Positions 14,910 to 23,339 of a DNA stretch of 36,894 nucleotides are shown here, in pieces. The notes beneath the pieces are model-generated. The model ran no database searches and had not been told where the DNA came from. It saw nothing but the letters and a program-made list of their open reading frames with translations. Origin of the DNA: Streptosporangiaceae bacterium (lineage in GTDB: Bacteria > Actinomycetota > Actinomycetes > Streptosporangiales > Streptosporangiaceae). Made by a program: the position numbers and the translations under genes. Where the stretch lies: NCBI GenBank assembly GCA_025934635.1, contig JAICWX010000057.1, forward strand, positions 1-36,894, written 5' to 3'. Positions within the stretch are counted from its first letter, which is position 1, and every line of letters begins with the position of its first letter.

Positions 14910-16958
14910 ATGTCCAGCTACTTTCTCTTCCTGATCCTCGGGCTCGGCTCCGGCGCCACCTACGCCGTCCTCGGCCAGGGGCTCGTCCTCAAGTACCGCA
15001 GCGCTGGCGTCGTCGACTTCGCCCACGGCGCGGTGGCGATGTTCATCGCCTACGTGTTCGTCAACCTCCGCAGCTTCGGCCAGCTCGAGCTGCCGGTGGT
15101 GCTGATCCCGCACCAGATCTCGCTGAACGGCGGCACCGGGCTCAGCACCGGGCTCGCCATCGTCATCTCCCTGGTCTACGCGGCGGTCCTCGGGCTGGTG
15201 CTCTACATCCTGATCTACCGGCCGATCCGGAGCGCCTCGCCGCTTACCCGGGTCTGCGCCTCGGTCGGGGTCATGCTCGGCCTCGAGGCCATCGCGGTGC
15301 TGAACTTCAGCACCCAGCCGGTCGCCACCAACCCGATCTTCCCCAGCTCGGCGCTGTCGCTGGCCGGGATCACGTTCCCCGAGGACCGGCTGTACTTCAC
15401 CGGCGTGGTCGTGATCATCGCGGTCGCGCTCGCGCTGGCCTACCGCTTCTCCCGGTTCGGCCTGGCCACCCGGGCCGGCGCGGAGAACGACCGCGGCGCC
15501 GCCCTGACCGGCATCTCGGCCAACCAGGTCGCGGGCCAGAACTGGATCATCGCCACCGTGCTGGCGGGCGCGGCCGGCATCCTGATCGCCCCGGTGGCCA
15601 GCCTCGACCCGAACTCCTACACGCTGTTCGTGGTGCCGGCCCTGGCGGCCGCGCTGATCGGGCGGTTCCAGTCATTCTGGCTGACCGCGCTGGCCGGGCT
15701 GCTGATCGGCTGCGCCCAGTCGGAGATCACCAAGCTGATCACCGTGTGGACCTGGCTGCCCCAGCAGGGCCTCGGGGACGCCATCCCGTTCGTCGTCATC
15801 ATCGTGGTGATGGCCGCCCGCTCGCGCACGGTGCTCGCCCGCGGCGGCGAGACGGCCGAGCGCAACCCGTCGATCGGCCGCCCGCAGGCGCCGCTGCGGA
15901 CCGCGGCGGCCTGCTTCGCGGCCGGGCTGATCCTGCTGTTCGTGCTGAACAGCGTCCTGCGGTTCGCCTTCATCTCCTCGCTGACGGTCACCTGCATCGC
16001 CTTGTCCGTCGTGGTGCTGACGGGTTACGTGGGCCAGGTGTCGCTGGCGCAGATGTCGCTGGCCGGGATCGGCGGCTTCATGATCGGCCACATCGCCACC
16101 GACCTGGGCATCGGCTTCCCGTGGTCGCTGATCCTGGCCGGCCTGTGCTCGGTGCCGGTCGGGCTGGTCATCGGCCTGCCCGCGCTGCGGCTGCGCGGCG
16201 TGAACCTGGCGGTGGTGACGCTCGGGTTCGCCGCGGCGATGGACGCCGTCGTGTTCAACAGCAGCTCGTTCACCGGCGGCACGGCCGGCCTGCCGATCAG
16301 GGCGCCGCGGCTGCCCGGGCTGAACCTGGGCATCACCCAGGGCAGGTCCTATCCCACCGTGATCTTCGGCGTGCTGGTGCTGGTCGTCGTGATCCTGCTC
16401 GGGCTGCTGGTGGCCCGGCTGCGGCGCGGCCCGGCCGGGCGGATGCTGCTGGCGATCCGGTCCAACGAGCGCGCGGCCGGCTCGGTCGGTATCAACGTCG
16501 CCCAGGCCAAGCTGATGGCGTTCGGCCTGGCCGCGTTCATCGCCGGCATCGGCGGCGCCCTGACCGGCTACATGCAGGGCGAGCTGACCGCGGACAGCTT
16601 CGCGGCGTTCACCTCGATCAGCCTGCTCGCCATCGTGTTCGTGGCCGGGGTCGGGCGGATCGCCGGGGCGGTCGTCGCGGGGGTCATGTTCTCCGCCGCC
16701 GGGCTGTTCGTGACCTTCCTCAACATCCACCTCAACGTGGGCAAGTACCAGGCCATCGTGGCCGGCATCGCGCTCGTGCTCACCGCCGTGCAGAACCCGG
16801 ACGGCATCACCAGCACCTCGACCGGCAAGGGACCCGCGGTCGCGCTCGAGAAACTCCAGGGCCGCCTGGCCGGGCAGTACCGGAAGCGGCGCGGTGGCAC
16901 GGCCGGGGAGGAAGCGGCGGTCCATGACGACCAGCAGACCCGCGCGGGCCTGGGCTGA
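14910..16958 (+). CDS. Fused LivH-LivM-type ABC permease
   Basis: 682 residues joining two permease subunits. The N-terminal half (about 1-300) is LivH-like: GLGSGATYAVLGQGLVLKYR, then VVDFAHGAVAMF. The C-terminal half (about 335-650) is LivM-like: LTGYVGQVSLAQMSLAGIGG, GLPALRLRGVNLAVVTLGFA, and the EAA-like loop AIRSNERAAGSVGIN. About 18 hydrophobic helices are expected overall. The tail (after 650) is polar and Arg/Glu-rich. The start is an ATG in AGAGACTCGATG, with a weak ribosome site. Gene end overlaps the GH78 remnant by 35 nt. One polypeptide replacing two subunits keeps 1:1 stoichiometry. Confidence 0.87.
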   Translation: MSSYFLFLILGLGSGATYAVLGQGLVLKYRSAGVVDFAHGAVAMFIAYVFVNLRSFGQLELPVVLIPHQISLNGGTGLSTGLAIVISLVYAAVLGLVLYILIYRPIRSASPLTRVCASVGVMLGLEAIAVLNFSTQPVATNPIFPSSALSLAGITFPEDRLYFTGVVVIIAVALALAYRFSRFGLATRAGAENDRGAALTGISANQVAGQNWIIATVLAGAAGILIAPVASLDPNSYTLFVVPALAAALIGRFQSFWLTALAGLLIGCAQSEITKLITVWTWLPQQGLGDAIPFVVIIVVMAARSRTVLARGGETAERNPSIGRPQAPLRTAAACFAAGLILLFVLNSVLRFAFISSLTVTCIALSVVVLTGYVGQVSLAQMSLAGIGGFMIGHIATDLGIGFPWSLILAGLCSVPVGLVIGLPALRLRGVNLAVVTLGFAAAMDAVVFNSSSFTGGTAGLPIRAPRLPGLNLGITQGRSYPTVIFGVLVLVVVILLGLLVARLRRGPAGRMLLAIRSNERAAGSVGINVAQAKLMAFGLAAFIAGIGGALTGYMQGELTADSFAAFTSISLLAIVFVAGVGRIAGAVVAGVMFSAAGLFVTFLNIHLNVGKYQAIVAGIALVLTAVQNPDGITSTSTGKGPAVALEKLQGRLAGQYRKRRGGTAGEEAAVHDDQQTRAGLG

Positions 16959-18054
16959 GATCACCGGCGGGGACGCCCTCGGGCGCGGGCAGCAGCCCGC
17001 GCTGAGCTGGTGGCTGCCGGAGGGATCCTCGGTGCAGCACGCGTACCAGGTGTGCGCCGGCGACGGCTTCGACACCGGGCGGGTGGCGAGCGCGGTCCAG
17101 TCGTTCGCCCGGGTGCCGGTCTTCGACCGGTCCCGCCGCTTCGCCGGCGCACAGGTCAGGGTGTGGACCGACCGGGGCGAGAGCGAATGGAGCGATCCGG
17201 TCGCGCTGGAATCGGGGCTGCTCGGGGAGGACGACTGGGCGGCTCGCTGGATCGGCGTGGCCGGGGAATCCCGCGGGGCGCCGGGAGCGCGGGGCGCCTG
17301 GTGGGTCAGGACCAGCTTTGAGGTTGCCCCGTTTGGTAGATCGCGGTTTTATGTTTCTGCCCTGGGGCTGTACGAGGCGTTTATCGACGGGCAGCGGGTC
17401 GGGGACGCCGAGCTCACCCCCGGGTACACGCAGTACCGGGCGCGGGTGCAGTACCAGGCTTTCGACGTGGGGCCGCTGCTGCGGCCGGGGCCCCACGTGC
17501 TCGCGGTCCTGCTGGCGGACGGCTGGTACCGGGGGCGGGTGGGGCTGCCGCGGGCGGCGGCGGCGACAGGCCCGGGCTGGCGGACCGCGCCGTCGCACGT
17601 CACGGCGGCCGACCTGATCGGCGGGCAGCGCGAGGACCGGCGGCGGCTTGACCCGGCCGTGCACGATCCGGCGTTCGATGACGCGGGGTGGCGCCCGGCG
17701 ATGCCGCGGGAGGCCGGCGTGGCCGTGGTCCGGTCGATCGCGCCGCCGGTGCGGCGGGTGGCGTCCTTCCTGCATCGCTACGTGGCGGGGCTGCGGCCCG
17801 TCGGGGCGGGGTACCGCACCTTCGAGGTGCGGCCGCTTCCGGGAGACGGGATCACGTCGGCGAGGGCGCGTCACATCAGCCCGTTCGGTCCTATCGAGGT
17901 GGAGTGGCGGGTGCGGGGCGAGGCTTTCGAGCTGGACGTGCTGGTGCCGCCGGGGACGACGGCCAGCGTGGTCCGGCCGGGACAGGCGCCGTGCGATGTG
18001 CACCCCGGGCGCCACCACTGGACCGGTCCGCGGCTGCCGCCGGCCCGACCCTGA
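16924..18054 (+). CDS. GH78 alpha-L-rhamnosidase remnant lacking the catalytic barrel
   Basis: 376 residues that carry only the two ends of a GH78 enzyme, usually 900 or more residues. The N-terminal part has the fibronectin-like and carbohydrate-binding modules (ARWIGV, then YVSALGLYEAFIDGQRVGD, ELTPGYTQYRARVQYQAFDV and LADGWYRGRVGL). Near residue 282 (about 17770) it passes directly to the C-terminal beta domain (RYVAGLRPVGAGYRTFEV, then SPFGPIEVEWRVRGEAFEL). The (alpha/alpha)6 barrel with the catalytic acids is absent, and a second small gap after GRVGL is possible. It has GGGGAGGAAG before the ATG and overlaps the permease end. Hydrolysis is not expected. That the parent operon once fed on rhamnosides or rhamnose-decorated aromatics is speculation. 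Confidence 0.75.
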   Translation: MTTSRPARAWAEITGGDALGRGQQPALSWWLPEGSSVQHAYQVCAGDGFDTGRVASAVQSFARVPVFDRSRRFAGAQVRVWTDRGESEWSDPVALESGLLGEDDWAARWIGVAGESRGAPGARGAWWVRTSFEVAPFGRSRFYVSALGLYEAFIDGQRVGDAELTPGYTQYRARVQYQAFDVGPLLRPGPHVLAVLLADGWYRGRVGLPRAAAATGPGWRTAPSHVTAADLIGGQREDRRRLDPAVHDPAFDDAGWRPAMPREAGVAVVRSIAPPVRRVASFLHRYVAGLRPVGAGYRTFEVRPLPGDGITSARARHISPFGPIEVEWRVRGEAFELDVLVPPGTTASVVRPGQAPCDVHPGRHHWTGPRLPPARP

Positions 18055-18062
18055 CCCCGGTT

Positions 18063-18109
18063 CGACAACTTTAGATTGTCGAATCTGATTCGACAATCTA
18101 AGGTTGTCG
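18063..18109 (+). promoter_or_regulatory. 47-bp nested palindrome overlapping a leaderless promoter
   Basis: Arms 18063-18084 and 18088-18109 are complementary over 22 bp with one mismatch, around a CTG centre. Each arm contains its own palindrome CGACAA-N7-TTGTCG (18063-18081 and 18091-18109). A -35-like TTGTCG (18076-18081), 17-bp spacer and -10-like TAAGGT (18099-18104) place the transcription start at about the ATG (18111), implying a leaderless mRNA. Likely self-regulation by the following HTH/Clp_N protein. Confidence 0.72.
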
Positions 18110-18110
18110 T

Positions 18111-18869
18111 ATGGGCGATGTGAGCGTGCAGGCGCTGGTGGAGGCGGTGCGGGAGCGGGCGCCAGGTGATGATCCGCTGGCGCTGCTGGAGACCGCGATC
18201 GCGGTGGCCGAGGAAACGAGCGGCGCGGTGGAGGAACTGCTCGAGCACTACGTGGGCGCCGCGCGGGCGGCGAACGTGTCGTGGACGCTGATCGGTGACC
18301 GGTTCGGGGTGTCCAAGCAGGGCGCGCGGCAGAAATTCGCGCGACGGCTGGAGGCCGGCGGCGGCACCGGCGGTGCCGGTGCCGGTGCCGCGATGCCTAT
18401 GTCGCCGCGCCTGTCGGCGTGCCTGCAGGCGGCGCAGGCCGCCGCGGACGCCGACGGCAGCGTGTCCGGTACCCAGCACCTGCTGCTCGGGCTCCTGCAC
18501 GCCGGGACCGCCGCCAGCGTCCTGGACCGGCTCGGCGTCACCCGCGACAAGGTCCGCGAGGCCAGCGCCCGGCTGTTCGAGCCCGCCGTCATCGCCGGCG
18601 ATGACGGCCAGGAACGCCACGTCGCCGGGGACGGGGAAGGCGAGCAGGCGGTCACGGCGGCGCGGAACCTGGCCGCGTCCCGCGGCCAGGCCCAGTTCCG
18701 GACCGGGCACCTGCTGTTCTGCGTGGCCCTGGACCCTGGCTCCGCGGCCCGCCGGGTCCTGAACGACCTCGGCGTCGATCCGGCCCGGGTCAAGCAGGAG
18801 CTCGAGGGATCGGTCGCCGCGGTCCAGCGCCGCCGCCGGCGCGCCGGACGGGCCGAGGGCACCGGGTGA
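18111..18869 (+). CDS. HTH protein with two Clp N-terminal repeats
   Basis: 252 residues. An N-terminal helical region carries a helix-turn-helix near 54-75 (VSWTLIGDRFGVSKQGARQ). Two Clp_N-type repeats follow, about 98-155 (GTQHLLLGLLHAGTAASVL) and 175-235 (RTGHLLFCVALDPGSAARR). Clp_N is the substrate- and adaptor-binding domain of ClpA/ClpC, but no AAA+ ATPase is present, so this is a DNA-binding protein with a Clp-like sensing module. The start codon follows the palindrome at 18063-18109 by 1 nt, and no ribosome site is possible upstream, so leaderless translation is expected. Self-repression, perhaps relieved by binding of peptides or unfolded protein to the Clp_N domain, is an inference. 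The tail is Arg-rich. Confidence 0.78.
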   Translation: MGDVSVQALVEAVRERAPGDDPLALLETAIAVAEETSGAVEELLEHYVGAARAANVSWTLIGDRFGVSKQGARQKFARRLEAGGGTGGAGAGAAMPMSPRLSACLQAAQAAADADGSVSGTQHLLLGLLHAGTAASVLDRLGVTRDKVREASARLFEPAVIAGDDGQERHVAGDGEGEQAVTAARNLAASRGQAQFRTGHLLFCVALDPGSAARRVLNDLGVDPARVKQELEGSVAAVQRRRRRAGRAEGTG

Positions 18870-19037
18870 GCGGCCGGGCCGGACCGCTGGCCGGACGTTA
18901 TGATGGCGGTGCGCGCAGAGGACGCGCCCGGGTCCGCGGGAAGGACTGAGTCCGCCTCAGCAGAACGTATGTGTCATGGCAGTGTCGTCTTCTCGGCGCC
19001 CCAGCTGCGGACCATGAGGCGCTGACGAGGAGATGGC

Positions 19038-20657
19038 ATGTCTTCTGATCAGCTACCCGCGCGGCCCAGCCTGGACCAGCTCCGGCGCCGGGCCAAGGAA
19101 CTGCGGGATGCGGCCCGGTCCGGCGACCCGGCCGCGATCGCCCGGATCACCGCCCGCACCCCTGCCGCCGGGTCCGGGACGATGACGCTGGCCGCCGCCC
19201 AGCTCGCCATCGCCCGCGAGCACGGCTTCGGCAGCTGGCCCCAGCTCAAGGCCGAAGCCGATGCGCGCACCGCCGAACTGGCGCAGCGAGTGGAGGAGTT
19301 CCTGGTCGTGAGCGTCCGCGACTGGACCGGGCGGGCGACCCGGATGCTGGACCGCGACCCGGAACTGGCCGACTACGACTTCCGCACCGCCGTGATCACC
19401 GGCGAGGCCGGCCAGGTCGGCGAGATGCTCGCCCGCGACCCGGACCTGGCGACCCGGGCCGATGCCCGGACCGGGTGGACCGCCCTGCACGGCGTCTGCG
19501 CTTCCCGGTGGCACCGCCTGGACCCCGGCCGCGCCGCCGGGCTGACCGAGGTCGCCCGGCTGCTCAGCGACGCCGGGGCCGACCCGGGCGTCACGGCGGT
19601 GCCGCCGGGCCGGCCGGCCGAAGGCGGCGGGCGGTGGTCGCCGCTGCTGTGCGCGGTGGCGGGTGAGCCGAACCCGGATATCACCCGGCTGCTGCTCGAG
19701 CGCGGCGCCCGTCCCGACGACGATCACGTGCTGTACCTGGCCGCGTTCGAGACTGGTCACGCATGCCTGCGGCTGCTGCTGCCCCATGCGGCCGGCATCG
19801 CCACGACAACGGCGCTGGCCGCGCCGATCAGCGGCGGCGACACCGACGGCGTCCGGATCCTGCTGGAGGCCGGCGCTGACCCCAACCACCGGCTGGATTC
19901 CGGTCTGCTCGGCGAGTCACACGAGCAGTCGCCGCCGGTCCCGCCGCTGTCAGCGGCGATCGACCTGGAATCCGGTCCGGAGCTGGTCACGCTGCTGCTC
20001 GAGCGCGGTGCCGACCCCGATACCCCGGACGGGCACGGCCGTACCCCCTATCAGCAGGCCATCCGCACCGGACAGGAACTGATCGCCGAGCTCCTGGTAC
20101 GCCACGGCGCCAGCACCTCCGTCGCTGTGGCCGACCGGTTCCTGGCCGCCTGCCGCCGCGCCGACCGGGCCACCGCCCGGCAGATCCTGGACGCCGACCC
20201 GGGGCTGGCCGTCCGGCTCACCACCGAGGACCACCGGGCCCTGATCGGCGCCGCCGGCCACGGCCACGCCGAAGCCGTCCGGCTCATGCTCGACCTCGGC
20301 TTCCCGCCCGATAGCCGCGCGGCCGCCGGCGCCGACGGGGGCACCGCGCTGCACGCCGCGGCCGCGGCCGGCAGCGCTCCGGTCGTCCGGCTGCTGCTCG
20401 AACGCGGCGCGGACATCGAGGCCCGTGACACCAGCTGGGACAGCACCCCCCTGGAATGGGCCGTCATCGGCAGCGGCATGCACCTGGGCCACGACCCCGA
20501 ACCCGACTGGCCCGCCACCGTCGGTGCCTTCCTGGACGCGGGCGCCTCCACCGAAGGGATCACCTTGGCACCCGATGACCCCAAACCCCCCAGCACTGAA
20601 GTCGCGGCCCTGCTGCGCGCCCGCGGAGTTCCCGGACAGGGACAGGGACTGTCCTGA
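19038..20657 (+). CDS. Ankyrin-repeat protein
   Basis: 539 residues of ankyrin-type repeats preceded by an N-terminal helical segment typical of actinobacterial relatives (DQLRRRAKELRDAARSGD, then LAAAQLAIAREHGFGSWPQL). Repeats are recognisable by LLLERGA, LLEAGADPN, GRTPYQQAI and GTALHAAAAAGSAPVVRLLL, from about residue 110 to 520. No signal peptide or membrane helix is visible, so it is cytoplasmic and probably a protein-binding scaffold. The ATG has GAGGAGATGGC upstream. It is separated from the Clp_N regulator by 168 bp and ends 15 bp before the phosphotransferase remnant on the other strand. The binding partner is unknown; proximity to DarTG does not show a functional link. Confidence 0.83.
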   Translation: MSSDQLPARPSLDQLRRRAKELRDAARSGDPAAIARITARTPAAGSGTMTLAAAQLAIAREHGFGSWPQLKAEADARTAELAQRVEEFLVVSVRDWTGRATRMLDRDPELADYDFRTAVITGEAGQVGEMLARDPDLATRADARTGWTALHGVCASRWHRLDPGRAAGLTEVARLLSDAGADPGVTAVPPGRPAEGGGRWSPLLCAVAGEPNPDITRLLLERGARPDDDHVLYLAAFETGHACLRLLLPHAAGIATTTALAAPISGGDTDGVRILLEAGADPNHRLDSGLLGESHEQSPPVPPLSAAIDLESGPELVTLLLERGADPDTPDGHGRTPYQQAIRTGQELIAELLVRHGASTSVAVADRFLAACRRADRATARQILDADPGLAVRLTTEDHRALIGAAGHGHAEAVRLMLDLGFPPDSRAAAGADGGTALHAAAAAGSAPVVRLLLERGADIEARDTSWDSTPLEWAVIGSGMHLGHDPEPDWPATVGAFLDAGASTEGITLAPDDPKPPSTEVAALLRARGVPGQGQGLS

Positions 20658-20672
20658 CAGGTGCCGCCGGGA

Positions 20673-21366
20673 CTACAGCAGCGTCCATGCGATCGCCAGG
20701 TCACAAGCCGGATCGCCGACCCCGCAGGTCCCGAAGTCGATGACAGCGGCCAGGTTCCCGTCGCGGAGCAGGAGGTTGCCCGCGGCGATGTCACCGTGGA
20801 ACCAGGTCTGCGTTCCGTCCCACGGCGCGTCCAGTGCTGCCCTCCAGATCTCAGCGGCCAGGCCGGTATCGACGTGCCCGTCCAGCGCCGTCAGTGCGCG
20901 CCGCGCTTCCCCGTCGTAGGTGCGCAGCGTGCCGCCCCGGTACCAGTTATGCAGCCCGGGGCGGGGACCATCGGCGCTATCGATGCCCTGCAGGGCCGAC
21001 AAGAATCCGGCCAGGTCGGTGGCGAACCGGACCGGGTCGGCGATGGAGTCCGGTCGCGCGGGCTCGCCGTCGAGCCACGAGTAGACCGACCATGGGAACG
21101 GGTAACCCTCGCCGGGTTCACCTTGGGCCACCGGGACGGGGATGGCCAGCGGGAGCCGGGGAGCGAGGACCGGCAGCCACCGGTGCTCCTTCTCGACCGC
21201 CAGGGCGTACTCCGGTGCGCTGGGCATGCGCACCGACATCGTGGCGCCCAGGTGGAAGGTCCAGTTATCCCAGCCGCCGTCGGCTACGGGCCTGACCGGC
21301 AGGGCGGCCCACACGGGGGAACTGCTCGGCCACGAGACGGCTCACCAGTTCCGCGTCGACGGGAAT
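20673..21366 (-). pseudogene. Aminoglycoside-phosphotransferase-family pseudogene
   Basis: The main open frame (20673-21314) encodes the kinase fold: GGWDNWTFHLG (nucleotide loop), EKEHRWLPVLAP, the catalytic loop WFHGDIAAGNLLL (Brenner HxDxxxxN motif), and AVIDFGTCGVGDPACDLA. It ends after IAWTLL with a TAG where relatives continue for about 60-70 residues, so the C-terminus is lost. Upstream, the expected start (IPVDAELVSRLVAEQFP, about 21316-21366) is in another frame. One extra base near 21313-21318, where relatives read EQFP followed by WAALPV, accounts for it. The N-terminal frameshift together with the C-terminal truncation makes this a clear wreck. Relatives phosphorylate small molecules including some antibiotics; resistance should not be assumed. 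Confidence 0.72.
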
Positions 21367-21500
21367 GCGCTGGGTCCCGGCAGTGTCGTAGCAGAGCAGG
21401 GCGCATTGTTTCTCAGGACGGGTCAGATTCTGGCGACCACGGCGGCCCTCGATGCCTGCGCTACCGCGTGGCCCAGCGCTGGTAAGGCATCATAAAGGCT

Positions 21501-22145
21501 GTGACCCGTCCAGTGCCCACCCGTGTGTTCCACATGACGCGGGTCGAGCGGCTTCCAAGCGTTATCGAGCACGGGCTGCTTCCAGACAACGTATGTAAGC
21601 GACGGCAGATCGCTGGCATTGAGATCGGGTATGACCACATCAAGCGCCGCCGCGCCCTGCGCCCCGTGCCGTGCGGAGCCGGCGGCACCCTAGCCGACTA
21701 CGTTCCCTTCTACTTCGCGCCACGAAGCCCGATGCTCTACGCCGTAACCCGTGGCCTGGTCAGCGCGGAGGCCGCGTGCACCGAACAGATCGTCTACCTG
21801 GTCAGTTCTACCCAGACTCTGCGTCAAGCGGGCCTGACGGTGATTGCCAGCAACCGCCACGCGGAACTGGGCTACGCCGAGATGACCGATCACGATAGGG
21901 ACCTAGACAATGATGACTTCATCGACTGGCCTCTCATGACGTCGAAGTACTGGAATAACACCCCGGATGATCCGGACCGCAAGGAGCGCCGGCAGGCGGA
22001 GTGCCTCATCTACCCCGGTGTTCCATGGCAGGTCATCGAAGGAGTCGCGACGAAGACCGAGCGTGCCCGTGCTCAGGTGCACGTCGCACTGAGAACGGCT
22101 GGTCAGCCGACCCCTGTCTCTGTCAGAGCCGAGTGGTATTTCTGA
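21501..22145 (+). CDS. darT: DarT-like DNA ADP-ribosyltransferase toxin
   Basis: 214 residues of the DarT (DUF4433) family, which uses NAD+ to ADP-ribosylate bases in single-stranded DNA, blocking replication and phage growth. Family marks: RVFHMTRVERLPSVIEHGLL at the N-terminus (NAD-site His11), KRRRALRPVP near 48-57 covering the conserved Arg, DYVPFYFAPRSPMLY at 66-80, and RQAECLI with the likely catalytic Glu167. The thymidine-specific, macro-domain-paired class fits best. The GTG at 21501 matches the usual N-terminus; its ribosome site (AAAGG, close) is weak, which may keep toxin levels low. GC content is visibly lower than in the neighbours, suggesting transfer. The antitoxin gene follows after 9 nt. 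Confidence 0.88.
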   Translation: MTRPVPTRVFHMTRVERLPSVIEHGLLPDNVCKRRQIAGIEIGYDHIKRRRALRPVPCGAGGTLADYVPFYFAPRSPMLYAVTRGLVSAEAACTEQIVYLVSSTQTLRQAGLTVIASNRHAELGYAEMTDHDRDLDNDDFIDWPLMTSKYWNNTPDDPDRKERRQAECLIYPGVPWQVIEGVATKTERARAQVHVALRTAGQPTPVSVRAEWYF

Positions 22146-22154
22146 GGGATGCCG

Positions 22155-23216
22155 ATGCCGATCACACGAGGTACTGGGAACCTCCTCACGCAGGACGCTG
22201 ATGCGCTCGTCAACACCGTCAACACCGAGGGCATCATGGGCAAGGGGATTGCCCTGCAGTTCAAGAAGGCGTGGCCCGCGATGTTCAAGGCCTACGAGGC
22301 GGCCTGCAAGCGGGGCGAGGTCACGCTCGGTCGCATGCACGTATGGGAGACCGGATCTCTGACTAGCCCTCGGTACATCATCAACTTCCCCACGAAGGGG
22401 CACTGGCGTGCCCGATCCAAGCTCATCGACATCGAGACCGGCCTCCAGGACTTGACTCGCGTGATCCGCGAACTCGGCATCACATCCATCGCTATCCCAC
22501 CCCTCGGATGCGGCAATGGTGGATTGGACTGGCGTGAGGTCGAGCCGCGAATACTGCGCTCGCTCGAGCCGCTTGCTGGCGCTGTCGACATACGCATCTT
22601 CGCTCCAACGGGTGCTCCGAGTGCTGCTGAGCAGCCAAGCCGTGAACCGGCGCCGAAACTGACGCCGGCCCGCGCCGCGCTGCTGGCGCTTATGCGGGAA
22701 TATGAGCGAGTTACCTTCGAACCCCCGACGCTCGTTGAGGTCCAGAAGCTCGCATACTTCCTCCAGGCCAACGGGGAAGCGCTACGGCTGGTCTTCAGCG
22801 CGGCTGTATATGGTCCGTACGCGGACGAACTGCGAAAATCTCTGCGCGCCATGGAGGGGCATTTCATCATCGGTTTCGGGGACGGCTCACTGCCCATCAC
22901 CAAGGCCGAGCCAATCCGGGTGAAACCCGAGATCTACGACGAGCTGGATAGGTATATCGCCAGCCACCCGGTGACCGCCGCGCGGATCCATTCGGTACTA
23001 AGCGAAATCGAGGGTTTCGAGAGTACTTACGGATTGGAGCTTCTGGCGACAGTTCACTGGGTCATGACTCACGACGCCACCGCCATGACGAATATCGGTG
23101 CCGCCCACGAAGAGGTTCGTCGATGGAATCACCGTAAGTCTTCACTCTTCACCCAACCGCACGTTGAGAGCGCTTGGCGCGTGTTGCATGAGCGGGGCCT
23201 TGCAGCAACCTCTTAG
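22155..23216 (+). CDS. darG: DarG-like macrodomain antitoxin
   Basis: 353 residues. Residues 1-150 are a macrodomain: GNLLTQDADALVNTVNTEGI, MGKGIALQFK, FPTKGHW with the catalytic-type Lys81, and IPPLGCGNGGLDW at 114-126. Such domains strip ADP-ribose from DNA, reversing DarT. A Pro/Ala linker (about 150-170) leads to a C-terminal domain (about 172-353: TFEPPTLVEVQKLAYFLQ, YGPYADELRKSL) that in characterised DarG proteins binds DarT directly. The start is chosen at 22155 because GAGGG (22144-22148) gives 6-nt spacing, whereas the ATG at 22149 abuts it. Together with DarT this is a complete toxin-antitoxin anti-phage pair. The gene is of moderate GC like darT. Confidence 0.88.
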   Translation: MPITRGTGNLLTQDADALVNTVNTEGIMGKGIALQFKKAWPAMFKAYEAACKRGEVTLGRMHVWETGSLTSPRYIINFPTKGHWRARSKLIDIETGLQDLTRVIRELGITSIAIPPLGCGNGGLDWREVEPRILRSLEPLAGAVDIRIFAPTGAPSAAEQPSREPAPKLTPARAALLALMREYERVTFEPPTLVEVQKLAYFLQANGEALRLVFSAAVYGPYADELRKSLRAMEGHFIIGFGDGSLPITKAEPIRVKPEIYDELDRYIASHPVTAARIHSVLSEIEGFESTYGLELLATVHWVMTHDATAMTNIGAAHEEVRRWNHRKSSLFTQPHVESAWRVLHERGLAATS

Positions 23217-23261
23217 TGTCGAAACGGTTCTGGTTTCGTCAGGTACGAGCCCGGCGGGAGT

Positions 23262-23279
23262 GCTGGCGTTCGCGCCAGC
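23262..23279. terminator. UUCG-capped stem-loop between convergent genes
   Basis: A perfect 7-bp stem GCTGGCG/CGCCAGC closes a TTCG tetraloop, an exceptionally stable RNA fold. It lies in the 123-bp gap between darG (plus) and the reductase gene (minus). No U-tract follows, as is frequent in actinobacterial terminators. It probably ends or stabilises the darG transcript, and the symmetric stem could serve both directions. Confidence 0.6.
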
Positions 23280-23339
23280 CGCAGGGCTCCTCGGTGGGCC
23301 AGCGCTGGATTCTGGGACGGGTGGTGTAGCGATCGCACG

